Source: Manihot esculenta (taxonomy: Eukaryota; Streptophyta; Magnoliopsida; Malpighiales; Euphorbiaceae). From it: DNA of 64,000 nt. Under the pieces are notes generated by a model that had not been told where the DNA came from, ran no database searches, and saw nothing but the letters and a program-made list of their open reading frames with translations. The position numbers were made by a program, and so were the translations under genes. The stretch is taken from the NCBI RefSeq assembly GCF_001659605.2, contig NC_035168.2, forward strand, positions 3,776,058-3,840,057, read 5' to 3'. This document shows, piece by piece, positions 1-18,805 of the stretch. How positions within the stretch are numbered: the stretch's first letter is position 1; each line of letters opens with the position of its first letter.

Positions 1-1440
1 AATTAAATACCAATTGAATATCCTTGAAGACTTGAATTGGTAAGCACAGACATACAATATCTCCTGCATCTAGGCTATTGGGCATTTGCTAAATTCTCTT
101 GGAACTTGAAAAGTGAAAAATTATCTATTCATGCCTCTTTAACTTCATGCTACAAGCCAGTTAATTTTAAAATCCCACTCCAGAGAGAAATTATAATGAA
201 ATGCAATATCAAAGAGAAATTATAACTTCATATAGGAAGACTTGAGTTGGCCAACACAATTCAGCTCCTTACAATTTGGAAAATATTTAGAGCCTCAACA
301 GAAAATTAGATGCAATATTTCCCAAATGTAACTAATGAAAGTTGATTAAGTTTGGCTATCTACTTTTTCCTTTAGAAAATAGAATAATTAATATTGATGA
401 ATATGGAGATGGGGCGAGATGCAGAGTGGGTGGGGGCACTTCCCATAGTTGCAAGTTATCAGATTTTCAACATCACAATAGCAACATGGTATAAACATCA
501 AAAAAGAAACTAAAACAAATGAGAAAAAAATGAAAAATAAAGACAACCACTCCTATCAACAATTCAAATAAGCAAGCAAAATGATGTGTACACGCACACA
601 CACCATACGATATAAGTTTTCAAAATCAATTGATGCTTGATAATATGAATCAATACATTGGGGCATTAAAGTGGAATTACTACAATTTTACAAAATAAGC
701 ACCTTCAATGAAATTTCCAAAAACTTGTTTGCCCCTACAAAAAAGAAAAGCTCAAGGGCCATTTTTAGGAGTAGGCAATATTCAGTTCAAACTAAAATAA
801 TCGACCAAACCAAATCAATTCGAAATTTTGGTTCAGTTTTATTTTCTTTTCGGTTTGGTTTTAATTTTAAAAAATTTCAACTATTTCAATTCGGTTTTGT
901 CCAAAAAATTTTTTGTTAAAACCAAACTGAACCGACTAGTTATTTTTTGATGATTTAGTATCATTGGGTACATGAACTTGAAGGGTTTGTTTTTTTGAAA
1001 AAAAAATTTGTAGTTTTCCCTTTAAAGTTCAAAGTTGAAACGCTTCAATTAAATTTTAGAAAATTAAAAATGAGGTCTAAAAGAAAAAGCCATTAAAAAG
1101 TGTACAGAATAGAACCAAACCAGGGCAGTTCAGTGCGGTTCAGTTTCCACAAATTCCTAAAATTTGGTTTTCGGTTTACTTCAAAACTGAACAAACCAAA
1201 TGCCACTCCTAGCCATTTCCAACCGGTTACCTGTACTAGATATATACACAAGTAACACTCATGGATAGGCTTACACATCCATGCCCAGTGTCTAAGTTCA
1301 AAACTGTACCTGTACCTAATGATCCTATTAGAGTGCGTTTGGTGGAAAATAAGAGAGGCAGTGACATGCAGCCACATTCAAGACAATATAAAACATACAA
1401 GGATAGAATCAACAAGCCTAATAACAGGGAGAAATATGGA
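1..1440. other. Presumed terminal intron or flank of the UBP12-type gene
   Basis: No exon was found here on either strand. The final ~135 codons expected for a UBP12/13 protein were looked for on the minus strand and not seen, so this stretch is probably part of a long intron continuing past the left edge. It holds the hAT-like element described separately. It also has a loose duplication of a short motif (gaagacttga followed by ttgg) near positions 26 and 228. Small open frames here match nothing I recognise. Confidence 0.5.
766..1211. mobile_element. hAT-like non-autonomous (MITE-type) DNA element, 446 bp
   Basis: The left end begins TAGGAGTAGGCAA and the right end, read on the minus strand, begins TAGGAGTGGCATT, giving imperfect terminal inverted repeats. 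An 8-bp direct repeat flanks them: GCCATTTT at 758-765 and GCCATTTC at 1212-1219 (7 of 8 match). An 8-bp target duplication and TAGG-type ends are typical of the hAT superfamily. The interior has recurrent aaccgaac/ttcggttt-like motifs in both orientations and no transposase frame. It lies beside or within the distal intron of the UBP12-type gene. Confidence 0.65.
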
Positions 1441-1452
1441 AAAAGGACTTGC

Positions 1453-9743
<8,291 letters not shown>

Positions 9744-10160
9744 GGAAGGAGAGACGGAGGAGCCGTTCGATCGACAAATCTGAGAAGCGAAACAGAATCG
9801 AAAGCAAATAAAGGAAAAGAAGAAAAACACAGTGAGAGATAAATAGAGGGAAGAGAGATAGAGAGAGGGAAAGAGAGAGAAGAAGCGAAAGCGGGCTCTG
9901 CAAGGAGAGACTCGCGAAGGAACTGGCTACAGGGAAAAGGCTCGGGAGTTTTTACTGCAGAGAGGGCTTTTCTGTCATTTTGTTAAAAGACGGGGACAGT
10001 GAAGGAAAGTGGGGAAGTTTTTTGGGCTGATTATTGTGGCTGCGGTAAAGACATGGATGGAAACGACCAATGGGAGAAGGACAAATAAGTGAATGAGTTT
10101 GGTGACATACGAATTGGTGACATAGCAGGGAGTTACGATCGTAATAGAGGTCGATGGCAA
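9744..10160 (-). promoter_or_regulatory. 5' leader and promoter-proximal region of the UBP12-type gene
   Basis: Immediately upstream of the ATG at 9743 the minus strand is rich in CTCTCT tracts (about 9780-9890), a common feature of plant 5' leaders and core promoters. The region is clearly more G+C-rich than the spacer beyond 10200. No TATA box or transcription start could be fixed, so the limits are approximate. Confidence 0.4.
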
Positions 10161-10169
10161 TCTTACTTC

Positions 10170-12110
10170 TTTCCTAGGACTGCTTCCTTATGATTAATAT
10201 AATCTAATGTTATTCTTTCTATATTTAATTGAAAACTAAAACTTTGAGAAAAAAAATGAAAATTAAGGATTCATTTATTTGAAAAAAAATATTTTTATAT
10301 TTTTTATATTTGAGACGTTTAAGAAAATTAATAAATAAAAATATTTTTTTGGTGAAGAATAAATTATGTTATTTTTAACTATTTGAAATTTTTATTAACA
10401 TTTTGTATATGAATTTATTAATATAATTTATTTTTTCAAATAAAATTATAAAATGGAAAATAAATTATTTTATAAAAAATATATTTTTTATTCAAAATAG
10501 TTTTTTAAAAAATATTTTCTGTGTAAAAAAATTTTTAAATACAAATTATTTTTGTAATAAAATAAAACTTAAAATATAAAAAATATGATTTCATGATATA
10601 AGTTTTTATATTAATATTAAATTTTGGTAATAATATAAAGTGAGATTGATTATGGAGATAAATAATGTGATGACCGTAGCAATGAGCCAATGACGGCAAA
10701 AGTGACGGTATACAAATCTATATCGATAATACATAATGTATAAATGTGAAAAGGTGAGAAAATATTATTTTTATCAAAAATATCCCTACCACCATATGAT
10801 AATATAAATTTATTTTTATTTATCTTTTATTTAAAATTTTTTATTTAATGAGATAATTATATTGTTATATTTAAACTAAAATCGTTAAACATAGTAGAGG
10901 TTTTATATTAATATTTAATTTTATTTACATTTTTTATTGCAATTTGAGATAAAATTTTAAAAAAATAATAATTTAAACTAAAATTGCAGCAGATTTATAT
11001 TAATATTTAATTATATTAAATTATATTTTTATTATAATTTCAAATAAAATTTAAAAAATAACTGAAAATCAAATTTAATTGAAAAATTGTAAATTATATA
11101 TAATTTTTATTTAATAAAATGAACTTATTTGCTAATAAATAAAAGGATCTTGTGACTGTAAAGATTCTAATGATTGTCATCAACAGTAAATAATAAAGAA
11201 AAATCGAGACTATGTCCAAACGAGATGAATCTTCTTTGATGCAGATGTACGATGAAGGTCATGAGCGACCGAGCATGGATGTATACAAATTAATTATTTA
11301 TCTGTTTAAAATTAAAAATTTTGAAATTATTTAATTTGCTGTTTTTTAATTGTCTTGGATCAAAAGAATTTAATTTAATTATTTTCAATTCAAAATTTAT
11401 TTTAAAATAAATTGAAATTATACACAATTTTTTAAAAATTAATTTAAATTCTTTACTTAAAAAATGAATTGTCCAAATAAAACATCATATTTGGAAAAGA
11501 AAATCAATTCATTTTAAAATTCTCAAAGTTTTTATTGTAAAAAAATGTAAATCATTTATAACTGTATAAGACTTTAATTGAGTGCTTCTCTTTTAAATTA
11601 TTTATTTCAGAATCTGATCATGTAAAAAGATTACCTGTTTCAAACGGGAATAATTCATTTAACTCAGGAGATAAATACTTCAAACTTAATTTACATTGTG
11701 ACTAAAAGTTTGAGAATTTTATTTAGAGATAGTTTTAATGGGTAAAATAGTTTACCATTTAAAGTATTTGATTCATATCTTATAAAATTAGGTGAAATTT
11801 ATTTGAATTTTATATAGAATAATTCATTTAATTAAATTTCATTATTTGTATAACAATTTAAAAAAATATAATTTCATTGAATTTCACATAATTCATTTTT
11901 ATTATAATCTATAATTAAAATTTATTTAGTTTCATTTTTTAAAATAAAAATTTAATTTTCTACACGATCAAAAAAATTATATCTAATATTTATAACAATT
12001 AATAAACATGTAGATCTAATAATAATATATGAATAAATAGAAAATAAATTTATATGTATTGAAGATTTGTATAACCAAATAATTAGTGCCATTATTAAGC
12101 CTATAATAAC
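10170..12110. other. A+T-rich intergenic spacer
   Basis: The stretch is very A+T-rich with many short A and T runs. No coding frame, RNA gene or recognisable element end was found. A slightly less A+T-rich patch lies around 10660-10730 and 11220-11280 without an open frame. Confidence 0.7.
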
Positions 12111-12120
12111 TTTTTTTTTT

Positions 12121-12539
12121 AAAGGACAACAAAACTTCATTAATTTAAAGAGAAACAATATGAGGAGGAGGGATATCAACCGAAACTCCTTGACCTGACT
12201 CAGAATGAGCCGATGTTGCTAGAATATGAGCGACATCATTCGCAGATCTATGAACAAAAATACACTTTACTTCCTCATAACTAGATAGAAGCAGTTTACA
12301 ATTTTGGACTAAGAGGCCAAAAAACAATAAATCATCAAACAAAGCACAATTAACTGACATCACAAGTACCTGAGCATCTAATTTGAAAAGGACTCGATCC
12401 CATCCACACTCTTTAATCCAGCTCAATACTTTCCGAAATGTCATAATTTCAGCACACTTTGCATCCATCTGACTATAAAAAGAGTCTGCTCTAGCAGCCA
12501 TAAAACTCCTTTCATCATTTCGGATTACACAACCGAAAC
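12121..12539 (-). pseudogene. LINE RNase H-domain fragment, 3' part, split by the gypsy element
   Basis: On the minus strand a frame running to a stop at 12145 encodes the C-terminal part of an RVT_3-type RNase H domain found at the end of plant L1-like LINEs. Visible motifs are GFGCVIRND, AEIMTF, LFKLDAQVLV and RSANDVAHILA, which supply the conserved Glu and two Asp residues. A short 3' leader follows, then ten A's on the minus strand (T's at 12111-12120), as expected for a LINE tail. The upstream part of the domain is at 26392-26480, beyond the inserted retrotransposon. Target duplications of the LINE itself were not found. Confidence 0.75.
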
Positions 12540-12544
12540 CTACC

Positions 12545-13028
12545 TGATGACCGCTGGATTTCTTCACCCCAGAACAGGGGCGTGACCGCAGCCAAAGGCC
12601 CATGATACAGAGGCCCACACACTTGATACCCCCCAACAAGCCTGGCTCATTCCAGCTTCCAGGCCGGGCTCGACCAAGCTTCCTCACTCAGTCCAGTCTG
12701 ATCCCTGACCAGCAGACCCCTCTCAGGCCCAGCGTCCAGCCCAACTCTCGGCCCAGCCCGGGGTCCAGAACAGTACTCACCAGACAGCCTGGCAGATCCG
12801 CTCGAACGTACGCGTGAGGAGAATCAGAGGCCGTTACGCATGTAATAGGCAGCTGATACCCTAGGACACCCGAATCTGTATGGCAGAGACGCGTGGCCCA
12901 ATCCTGGAGAGACCTTTACACGTCACCAGCAAGCAAGACAATGTATAAAAGAGGAGTCCCCTCCTCAGAATGTTTTAAGCTTTATTATTCAATACAAAAA
13001 CCCTATTCTATTGGATCTCAGATCATCA
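12545..13028 (+). repeat. 5' LTR of the gypsy element (484 bp)
   Basis: Begins TGATGACCGC and ends GATCATCA, with 6-bp inverted ends. It matches 25903-26386 at every base I compared except position 12619. Its G+C content is far above that of the surrounding spacers. Confidence 0.97.
12944..12950 (+). promoter_or_regulatory. TATA box of the LTR promoter
   Basis: TATAAAA lies 79-85 bp before the end of the 5' LTR, with the same sequence at 26302-26308 in the 3' LTR. Transcription would be expected about 25-35 bp downstream, near 12975-12985, which would leave a short R-U5 segment before the PBS. Confidence 0.6.
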
Positions 13029-13030
13029 AT

Positions 13031-13048
13031 TGGCGCCGTCTGTGGGAA
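13031..13048 (+). other. Primer-binding site of the gypsy element
   Basis: TGGCGCCGTCTGTGGGAA begins two bases after the 5' LTR. It starts with the invariant TGG that pairs with tRNA 3' CCA. This version is like that of Tat/Ogre elements, described as complementary to tRNA-Arg; that assignment is from memory. Confidence 0.8.
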
Positions 13049-13106
13049 ACGAAGGAGATCTTTTCATCACCGGAGTTTTCATTTTCAAAACCCACTGAGA
13101 TCCACA

Positions 13107-14405
13107 ATGGCAAACCACCAAGAAAGTAACCTTAATATCCCAAATGACCTGAGCTCTGCCCAAGATGGGCAGCAGTTCTCTTTTTCTAGCCCTACAACAA
13201 TGAATAACCAAACCCCTATTTCCCTTAATCCCTCGCCAAGCTTGGCAGGGAATACTCCTACCATGACCCTGTCTAATCAAGACATTCAAACCATGGCTCT
13301 CCAGTTACAGACCACTGCTCACTGGTTGGGGCAGATAATGCAACAGAGGGGACTTAGCACCCCAGTAAACGCACTCCCAGTAGTGGAGGAACCCAGAACC
13401 GATGAACCCCGACCTACCTCTATCCGCCTCCAAACTAACAACCACGATGCCGGAGAAGAGGAAGAATCGGAGGCCCGAATCCATGGGAGAAGGGCAAGAG
13501 AGATGATAGAAAATGAAGAGGTGGACGACTATTCTGCTGAAACAACCAGGGAAACGGGAACTGAAACAGAGGAGGAAGAATGTAGTTTGGGCAAAAGATC
13601 CAACCCAAAAGACGAGAAAATGAACCAAAAACTGAAAAGGTTGAAGGAGCAGCTCCTAGCCGAGCTAGGTAAGGAAGATCAGAGTCAAACCTCCTTGCCT
13701 ACTTCTTCTCCTTTCTCAAAGATAATGCAGCAGGAGACCGTTCCCAAAAAGTTTATGATACCGCCGATGGCGGCCTATAATGGGGCTGGTAACCCGAGGG
13801 AGCATGTCATGAACTATAAGACCTTCATGGAGTTGCAAACCATGTCGGATGCTCTGATGTGCAAGGTGTTCCCAACAACCCTCTCGGGACCAGCGAGGGC
13901 ATGGTTCAACAGCCTGGAGGCCGGAAGCATTAAGAGTTTTGGAGATCTTGCCATCCGCTTCATCAGCCGTTTTGTAGCCGGGGTACCAGCAGAAAGAAAG
14001 ACGAGCTATCTGGAAACAGTGAGACAAAAAGCTGGTGAATCCCTCAGAGAGTATGTCGCCCGTTTCAACACGGAGGCCTTGCAGATCCCCGAGCTTGACG
14101 AAGGAAGGGCGGTAGAGGCCATGCAAAAGGGAACAACCTCTGCTGAGTTTTTTGGTTCTCTGAGCAGGAAACCTCCGACCTCACTTGCCGAGTTGATGAA
14201 GAGGGCAGAAAAGTATATAAGGCAGGATGACGCCTTAGTAACGAGTAGATTTGCCAAAGGGGTGGCAGAAAAGGAGAAAGCCCCAGAGGAGGGGAGGCCG
14301 GAGAAACACGAGAAGAAGCGTGGAAAGAGGTCTGAGCCGTACAAGCAGGCCTGGGAAAGAAGAGATCAAAGGCCTCCCCCTCCTCTCAAGGCTCATGAAC
14401 CATGA
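13107..14405 (+). CDS. gag: Gypsy Gag polyprotein, upstream part ending in an in-frame UGA
   Basis: Structural Gag of the retrotransposon, which packages element RNA into particles. The open frame extends back to 13011 inside the LTR, but the first start beyond the PBS is ATG at 13107 (MANHQESN), giving 432 residues. A Gln/Thr-rich and acidic N-terminal part precedes a Retrotrans_gag domain. That domain is recognisable from IPPMAAYNGAGNPREHV through the ARAWFNSL and FGDLAIRFISRF motifs. It ends at TGA 14403-14405. The next frame continues in the same phase with no gap, and the zinc-knuckle-like motif normally at the Gag C-terminus lies beyond the stop. The stop therefore splits Gag itself, either by mutation or as a readthrough site. 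Confidence 0.9.
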   Translation: MANHQESNLNIPNDLSSAQDGQQFSFSSPTTMNNQTPISLNPSPSLAGNTPTMTLSNQDIQTMALQLQTTAHWLGQIMQQRGLSTPVNALPVVEEPRTDEPRPTSIRLQTNNHDAGEEEESEARIHGRRAREMIENEEVDDYSAETTRETGTETEEEECSLGKRSNPKDEKMNQKLKRLKEQLLAELGKEDQSQTSLPTSSPFSKIMQQETVPKKFMIPPMAAYNGAGNPREHVMNYKTFMELQTMSDALMCKVFPTTLSGPARAWFNSLEAGSIKSFGDLAIRFISRFVAGVPAERKTSYLETVRQKAGESLREYVARFNTEALQIPELDEGRAVEAMQKGTTSAEFFGSLSRKPPTSLAELMKRAEKYIRQDDALVTSRFAKGVAEKEKAPEEGRPEKHEKKRGKRSEPYKQAWERRDQRPPPPLKAHEP

Positions 14406-17400
14406 GTGCTCCCTCCTTGGGTGCCCGAGAAGCCTACTCCCCTCAACGCTTCTAGAGCCGAAGTGCTCATGGCAGTCCAGGATAAGGAGTTCCTCCAGTG
14501 GCCTAAACCCATGAGGTCGGAAGCAGATCAGAGGAATCCCGACAAGTATTGTCAGTACCACCGGACACATGGCCACGATACAAATAACTGTTTTCAATTA
14601 ATCACGGAGATTGAAAGACTGATAAAAAGGGGGCATCTCAAAAATTTTGTGAAGAAACCGGAGGGGCAGAGGCCTCCGCCCAGTCCGGCAGCCCAGATGC
14701 CCAGGAGAACCGGAGCTGGACCAGTGAATGATGGGTCTAGTGGGACTATTAATATGATTGTTGGAGGAACTGGAGGACGGATGAGCCGTCGAGGAAAGAA
14801 GAGAAACCGGGAAGGAGAGATCAGCAATGGCGAGGTCATGCAGATCGTTGAACACTCACCCATGGCCATCGTTTTCTCTTCAGAAGATGCACAGGGCATT
14901 CAGATGCCCCACGATGACGCGCTTGTTATTGAAGCAGTCATTCATAACTTTCGGGTGAAGAAGGTTCTGGTGGATGATGGGAGTAAGGTCAATTTATTGC
15001 CATATCGGGTTTTCCAGCAGATGGGAATCCCGGAGGAACAGCTGGTTCGGGACCAGTCACCCATCAAAGGGATCGGAGGAGCACCGGTATTTGTAGAAGG
15101 GAAGGTGAAGCTGGCCCTTACCTTGGGAGAGGCACCCAGAGCTCGCACCCATCGTGAGGTGTTTTTGGTGGTTAAACTCCCATTGAGTTATAATGCGATT
15201 TTAGGGAGGCCGGCGTTGTTTAGCTTTGAAGCTGTCACCAGCATCAGGTATTTGGCACTTAAGTTTCCAACGGAAGAAGGAGTGGGAATGGTTCGGGGCA
15301 GCCAGGAAGAAGCAAGGGCGGTATACTTGGCCACAGTAACAGAACCGAGCTCAACTGGAGAAGCACTCGACTCGGAAGTTCTGGAGGTCAGAGATGAAAC
15401 AAAAGAAGCCCGGACAGAGCCAGTCGAAGAATTGGAGACCTTCCCCTTATCAGGAGCAGATGCAAGCAAGGTTTTCAGTCTTAACGCCAACCTCACCAAA
15501 GAACAAAAAGCTGAAGTCATGACTCTGATCCGAGGTCACGCGTCGACCTTCGCATGGAAGCCCTCAGACATGCCAGGAATTGACCCCAAAGTGATGACAC
15601 ACCGATTGAATGTCCTCCCCGAGGCCAGACCAGTGAAGCAAAAGAAGAGAGTAGTAGGAAGAGAAAAACAGCAAGCCACCCGGGAGGAAGTGCAGAAGTT
15701 AGAAGAGGCAGGCTTTATTAGGGAAGTAATGTACCCACAATGGTTGGCAAATCCTGTGTTAGTCAAAAAAGCCAATGGCAAATACAGGATGTGCATAGAT
15801 TTTACCGACCTAAATAAAGCCTGCCCCAAAGATTGTTACCCCCTCCCCGATATTAATAAAATGGTCGATTCAACGGCCGGCTTTGATTATATGTCTTCTT
15901 TGGATGCTATGTCTGGTTATCACCAAATCCCAATGGAGAAGTCGGATGAGGAGAAAACCTCATTTATAACTGAAGATGGGACTTACTGCTACAAAGCTAT
16001 GCCCTTCGGATTAAGAAACGCCGGGGCAACTTACCAACGATTAATGAATAAAATCTTTAAGAACCAGATCGGCAGAAATGTAGAAGTGTATGTGGATGAT
16101 ATGGTGGTTAAAAGTTCAACTTTTCAACAGCATGTAGCAGATCTAAAGGAGATATTTGGGGTGTTAGATCAATACAGAATGAAGTTAAATCCAGCAAAGT
16201 GTGCTTTCTTCATCAGAGGGGGAAAGTTCTTGGGATACATGGTGAGTGGCAAAGGCATTGAGCCCAATCCGGAGAAAGTAGAAGCCATATTGAATATGCC
16301 AGAGCCGACCTGCGTAAGGGACGTCCAGAGATTAACCGGGAGAGTAGTGGCGCTCAACCGATTTATGTCGAGGTCGGCAGAAAAGTGTTTGCCATTCTTC
16401 AAAAAATTGAGGAAGGTTCCGAATTTTGAATGGACAAAGGATTGCCAAGAAGCTTTCGCGGAACTTAAAAAGTATCTTAGCTCGCCTCATGTGCTCAGCA
16501 GTCCCATAAAAGGGGAAGAGCTTCTGATATACTTGGCAGCCTCAGAACAGGCAGTCAGCGCGGTACTAGTAAGGGTGGAAGAAGGAGAGCAGAAACCTGT
16601 TTTCTACATCAGCAAGGTACTCAGAGACACTGAGGTCAGGTACTCGAGCATTGAAAAACTGGCTTATGCCTTGCTGTTGGCAGTTCGGAAATTCAAAGTT
16701 TATCTGGAAGGCCACCAAGGAGTTGTGATGACGGACCAACCCTTAAAGAAGATCTTACGCAGGCCGGAAACTTCAGGACGGATGTTAGCATGGTCCGTGG
16801 AAATCAGCCCTTACTGTCTGGAGTACCGACCTCGGACAGCTATAAAATCTCAAGCGCTGGCTGACTTCATAGCAGAATGCTCATTCAATGAGGAGAAGGA
16901 AGGATCATCCTCGGAGATACCTAGAAAGGAAGGAGAGGGAGAGCTTTCCCAAGAATTCAGCTGGAAGCTATATGTAGACGGAGCATCAGGCTCTGAGGGC
17001 AGCGGTGCGGGGATAATGCTTAAGGGGCCGGAGGGCTTCAGAGTATGTTATGCTTTGCGATTAGAATTCAAGGCTTCTAACAATATGGCCGAGTACGAGG
17101 CCTTGGTGAATGGGATGTTGGTAGCCTCGGAAATAGGGGTAACCGACCTCGAGGTGAATAGTGACTCTCAGCTGGTGATCAACCAGGTAATGGGGGTATA
17201 TCAGGCCAGAGATCCAGTCATGCAGAACTATCTTGATAAAGTAAAAACCATAGAAGCCGAGCTCACAGAACGGGGAGTTATCGTCAGATTTCAACGAATA
17301 CCTCGGGACGAAAATGAGGAGGCAGACTTGCTTAGTCGATTGACCAAAGAAGAGTTAGAGCAGCTCCCTGACGAAGTATACATACAGCATGTCCTCACAC

Positions 17401-18686
17401 CTGCTTACAAGAAAACAAACACTGTATTGCAGGTGGAACAGAGCTTAACTTGGATGAGCCCCTATCTGAGATATTTAGAGAAGGGCGAACTTCCTGAAGA
17501 TAAAGACGAAGCCAAAAAGATAGCAGCTCGAGCTGCCAACTACCAAGTAATAAGGGGAACATTGTACAGAAAGGGGAAGTCCAGCCCATGGCTCCGATGT
17601 GTGAGTCCAGAAGAAGCCGTAAAGGTAATGGAGGAAATACATAGAGGCCTATGTGGGGCTCACGAGGGAGCAGGGACATTAGCTAACAAAATATTCAGAC
17701 AAGGATACTACTGGCCCACTGTGAAAAAAGAAGCAGAAGAGTTCGTCCGAAGATGCGACGTATGTCAGAGATTTGCTAATGCCATCAGGACCCCTGCCAC
17801 TCCTCAAGCAAGCATATCCAGTCCATGGCCTTTCTCACAATGGGGAATTGACATCCTGGGACCTTTCCCCAAGACTACGGGGCAAAGGAAATTTGTAGTA
17901 GTGGCTGTGGAATATTTCTCGAAGTGGCCAGAAGCAGAAGCAATAGCCACAATCACAGCTCGCAAGATGATAGATTTCGTATGGGGACATATCATCTGCA
18001 GATTTGGCATACCAAGAGTACTTATTTCAGACAATGGTAGACAATTTGATTGCAGCACTTTCAGAGCCTTCACAACAAACATTGGCATATGGCATAAGTT
18101 CTCCTCTGTAGCCCATCCTCAGACCAATGGCCAAACGGAAGTCACTAACAGAGCAATCCTCAAAGGATTAAAGAAGCGGCTGGACGGTGCAAAGGAAAAT
18201 TGGGCAGAAGAACTCAATAGCATCCTATGGGCACTCCGAACTACTCCCAGAACACCCACTAAGGAAACACCGTTTGCACTCGCTTACGGTACAGAGGCCG
18301 TAGTTCCAATTGAGTTACAGATCCCCACTCATAGAATTCAATTTGTCAGTGAGGACACCAATGGGGACAAATTAAGAAGTAACCTCGATGCTCTTGAAGA
18401 AGTTAGGGAAGAAGCCCAAGTCCGAACTGCTGTTTATCAACAACGAGCGGCAAGGTATTACAATCAAAGGGTCAGAGAAAGAAGCTTAAAGGTGGGAGAC
18501 CTGACTTTAAGAAACCTGGAAGCCACAGGAAAAAGAGCAGCCGCAGGCAAACTAGCACCGACCTGGGAAGGTCCGTTCAAGGTGACAAAAGTGGTTAGGC
18601 CCGGGGTATACCGAATTGAAGACATGCAAGGAAACCCCGAGCCCCACGCTTGGAACATCCAGCACTTAAAAAGGTACTTCCCTTGA
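14406..18686 (+). CDS. pol: Gypsy Gag C-terminus and Pol polyprotein (PR-RT-RH-aRH-INT)
   Basis: The frame has 1426 codons and no internal stop or frameshift, and continues the gag frame after the UGA. In order it shows: a CxxH...GHxTxxC knuckle of Gag at residues 49-62; an aspartic protease site with DDGS near 190; reverse transcriptase with YVDD near 562; the RT-linked RNase H; a second archaeal-type RNase H beginning near 857 (LYVDGASGSEGSGAG); and integrase. The integrase has an HHCC zinc-binding region near 1080-1120 and a catalytic core with Asp in WGIDILGPF, Asp in SDNGRQF and Glu in NGQTEVTNR. The last two are separated by 35 residues, the classic D-35-E spacing. Translation would need readthrough of the UGA or its absence in a sister copy, because 14406 is a GTG codon and not a start. 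Confidence 0.95.
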   Translation: MLPPWVPEKPTPLNASRAEVLMAVQDKEFLQWPKPMRSEADQRNPDKYCQYHRTHGHDTNNCFQLITEIERLIKRGHLKNFVKKPEGQRPPPSPAAQMPRRTGAGPVNDGSSGTINMIVGGTGGRMSRRGKKRNREGEISNGEVMQIVEHSPMAIVFSSEDAQGIQMPHDDALVIEAVIHNFRVKKVLVDDGSKVNLLPYRVFQQMGIPEEQLVRDQSPIKGIGGAPVFVEGKVKLALTLGEAPRARTHREVFLVVKLPLSYNAILGRPALFSFEAVTSIRYLALKFPTEEGVGMVRGSQEEARAVYLATVTEPSSTGEALDSEVLEVRDETKEARTEPVEELETFPLSGADASKVFSLNANLTKEQKAEVMTLIRGHASTFAWKPSDMPGIDPKVMTHRLNVLPEARPVKQKKRVVGREKQQATREEVQKLEEAGFIREVMYPQWLANPVLVKKANGKYRMCIDFTDLNKACPKDCYPLPDINKMVDSTAGFDYMSSLDAMSGYHQIPMEKSDEEKTSFITEDGTYCYKAMPFGLRNAGATYQRLMNKIFKNQIGRNVEVYVDDMVVKSSTFQQHVADLKEIFGVLDQYRMKLNPAKCAFFIRGGKFLGYMVSGKGIEPNPEKVEAILNMPEPTCVRDVQRLTGRVVALNRFMSRSAEKCLPFFKKLRKVPNFEWTKDCQEAFAELKKYLSSPHVLSSPIKGEELLIYLAASEQAVSAVLVRVEEGEQKPVFYISKVLRDTEVRYSSIEKLAYALLLAVRKFKVYLEGHQGVVMTDQPLKKILRRPETSGRMLAWSVEISPYCLEYRPRTAIKSQALADFIAECSFNEEKEGSSSEIPRKEGEGELSQEFSWKLYVDGASGSEGSGAGIMLKGPEGFRVCYALRLEFKASNNMAEYEALVNGMLVASEIGVTDLEVNSDSQLVINQVMGVYQARDPVMQNYLDKVKTIEAELTERGVIVRFQRIPRDENEEADLLSRLTKEELEQLPDEVYIQHVLTPAYKKTNTVLQVEQSLTWMSPYLRYLEKGELPEDKDEAKKIAARAANYQVIRGTLYRKGKSSPWLRCVSPEEAVKVMEEIHRGLCGAHEGAGTLANKIFRQGYYWPTVKKEAEEFVRRCDVCQRFANAIRTPATPQASISSPWPFSQWGIDILGPFPKTTGQRKFVVVAVEYFSKWPEAEAIATITARKMIDFVWGHIICRFGIPRVLISDNGRQFDCSTFRAFTTNIGIWHKFSSVAHPQTNGQTEVTNRAILKGLKKRLDGAKENWAEELNSILWALRTTPRTPTKETPFALAYGTEAVVPIELQIPTHRIQFVSEDTNGDKLRSNLDALEEVREEAQVRTAVYQQRAARYYNQRVRERSLKVGDLTLRNLEATGKRAAAGKLAPTWEGPFKVTKVVRPGVYRIEDMQGNPEPHAWNIQHLKRYFP

Positions 18687-18805
18687 AATATGTGTAAAGA
18701 AAAATATTGTACCCTGAAAAGCATAAATAAATAAAATAACGCCATGATGTTATCCCCATTATGAATGTTACTTCTCTTTGAAAAAGAAAGAACAAGAATT
18801 AGAAA

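Noticed and set aside
1093..1377. 94-codon minus-strand frame as a UBP12 terminal exon
   Set aside because: Its translation does not resemble the conserved UBP12 C-terminus, and it overlaps the hAT-like element.
12145..12687. 180-codon minus-strand frame as a protein gene
   Set aside because: It fuses antisense LTR sequence to a LINE RNase H fragment across the insertion site, so it is an insertion artefact. Only the LINE part is reported.
12602..12817. 71-codon plus-strand frame, also at 25960-26175
   Set aside because: It lies wholly within the LTR and is duplicated with it; no family match.
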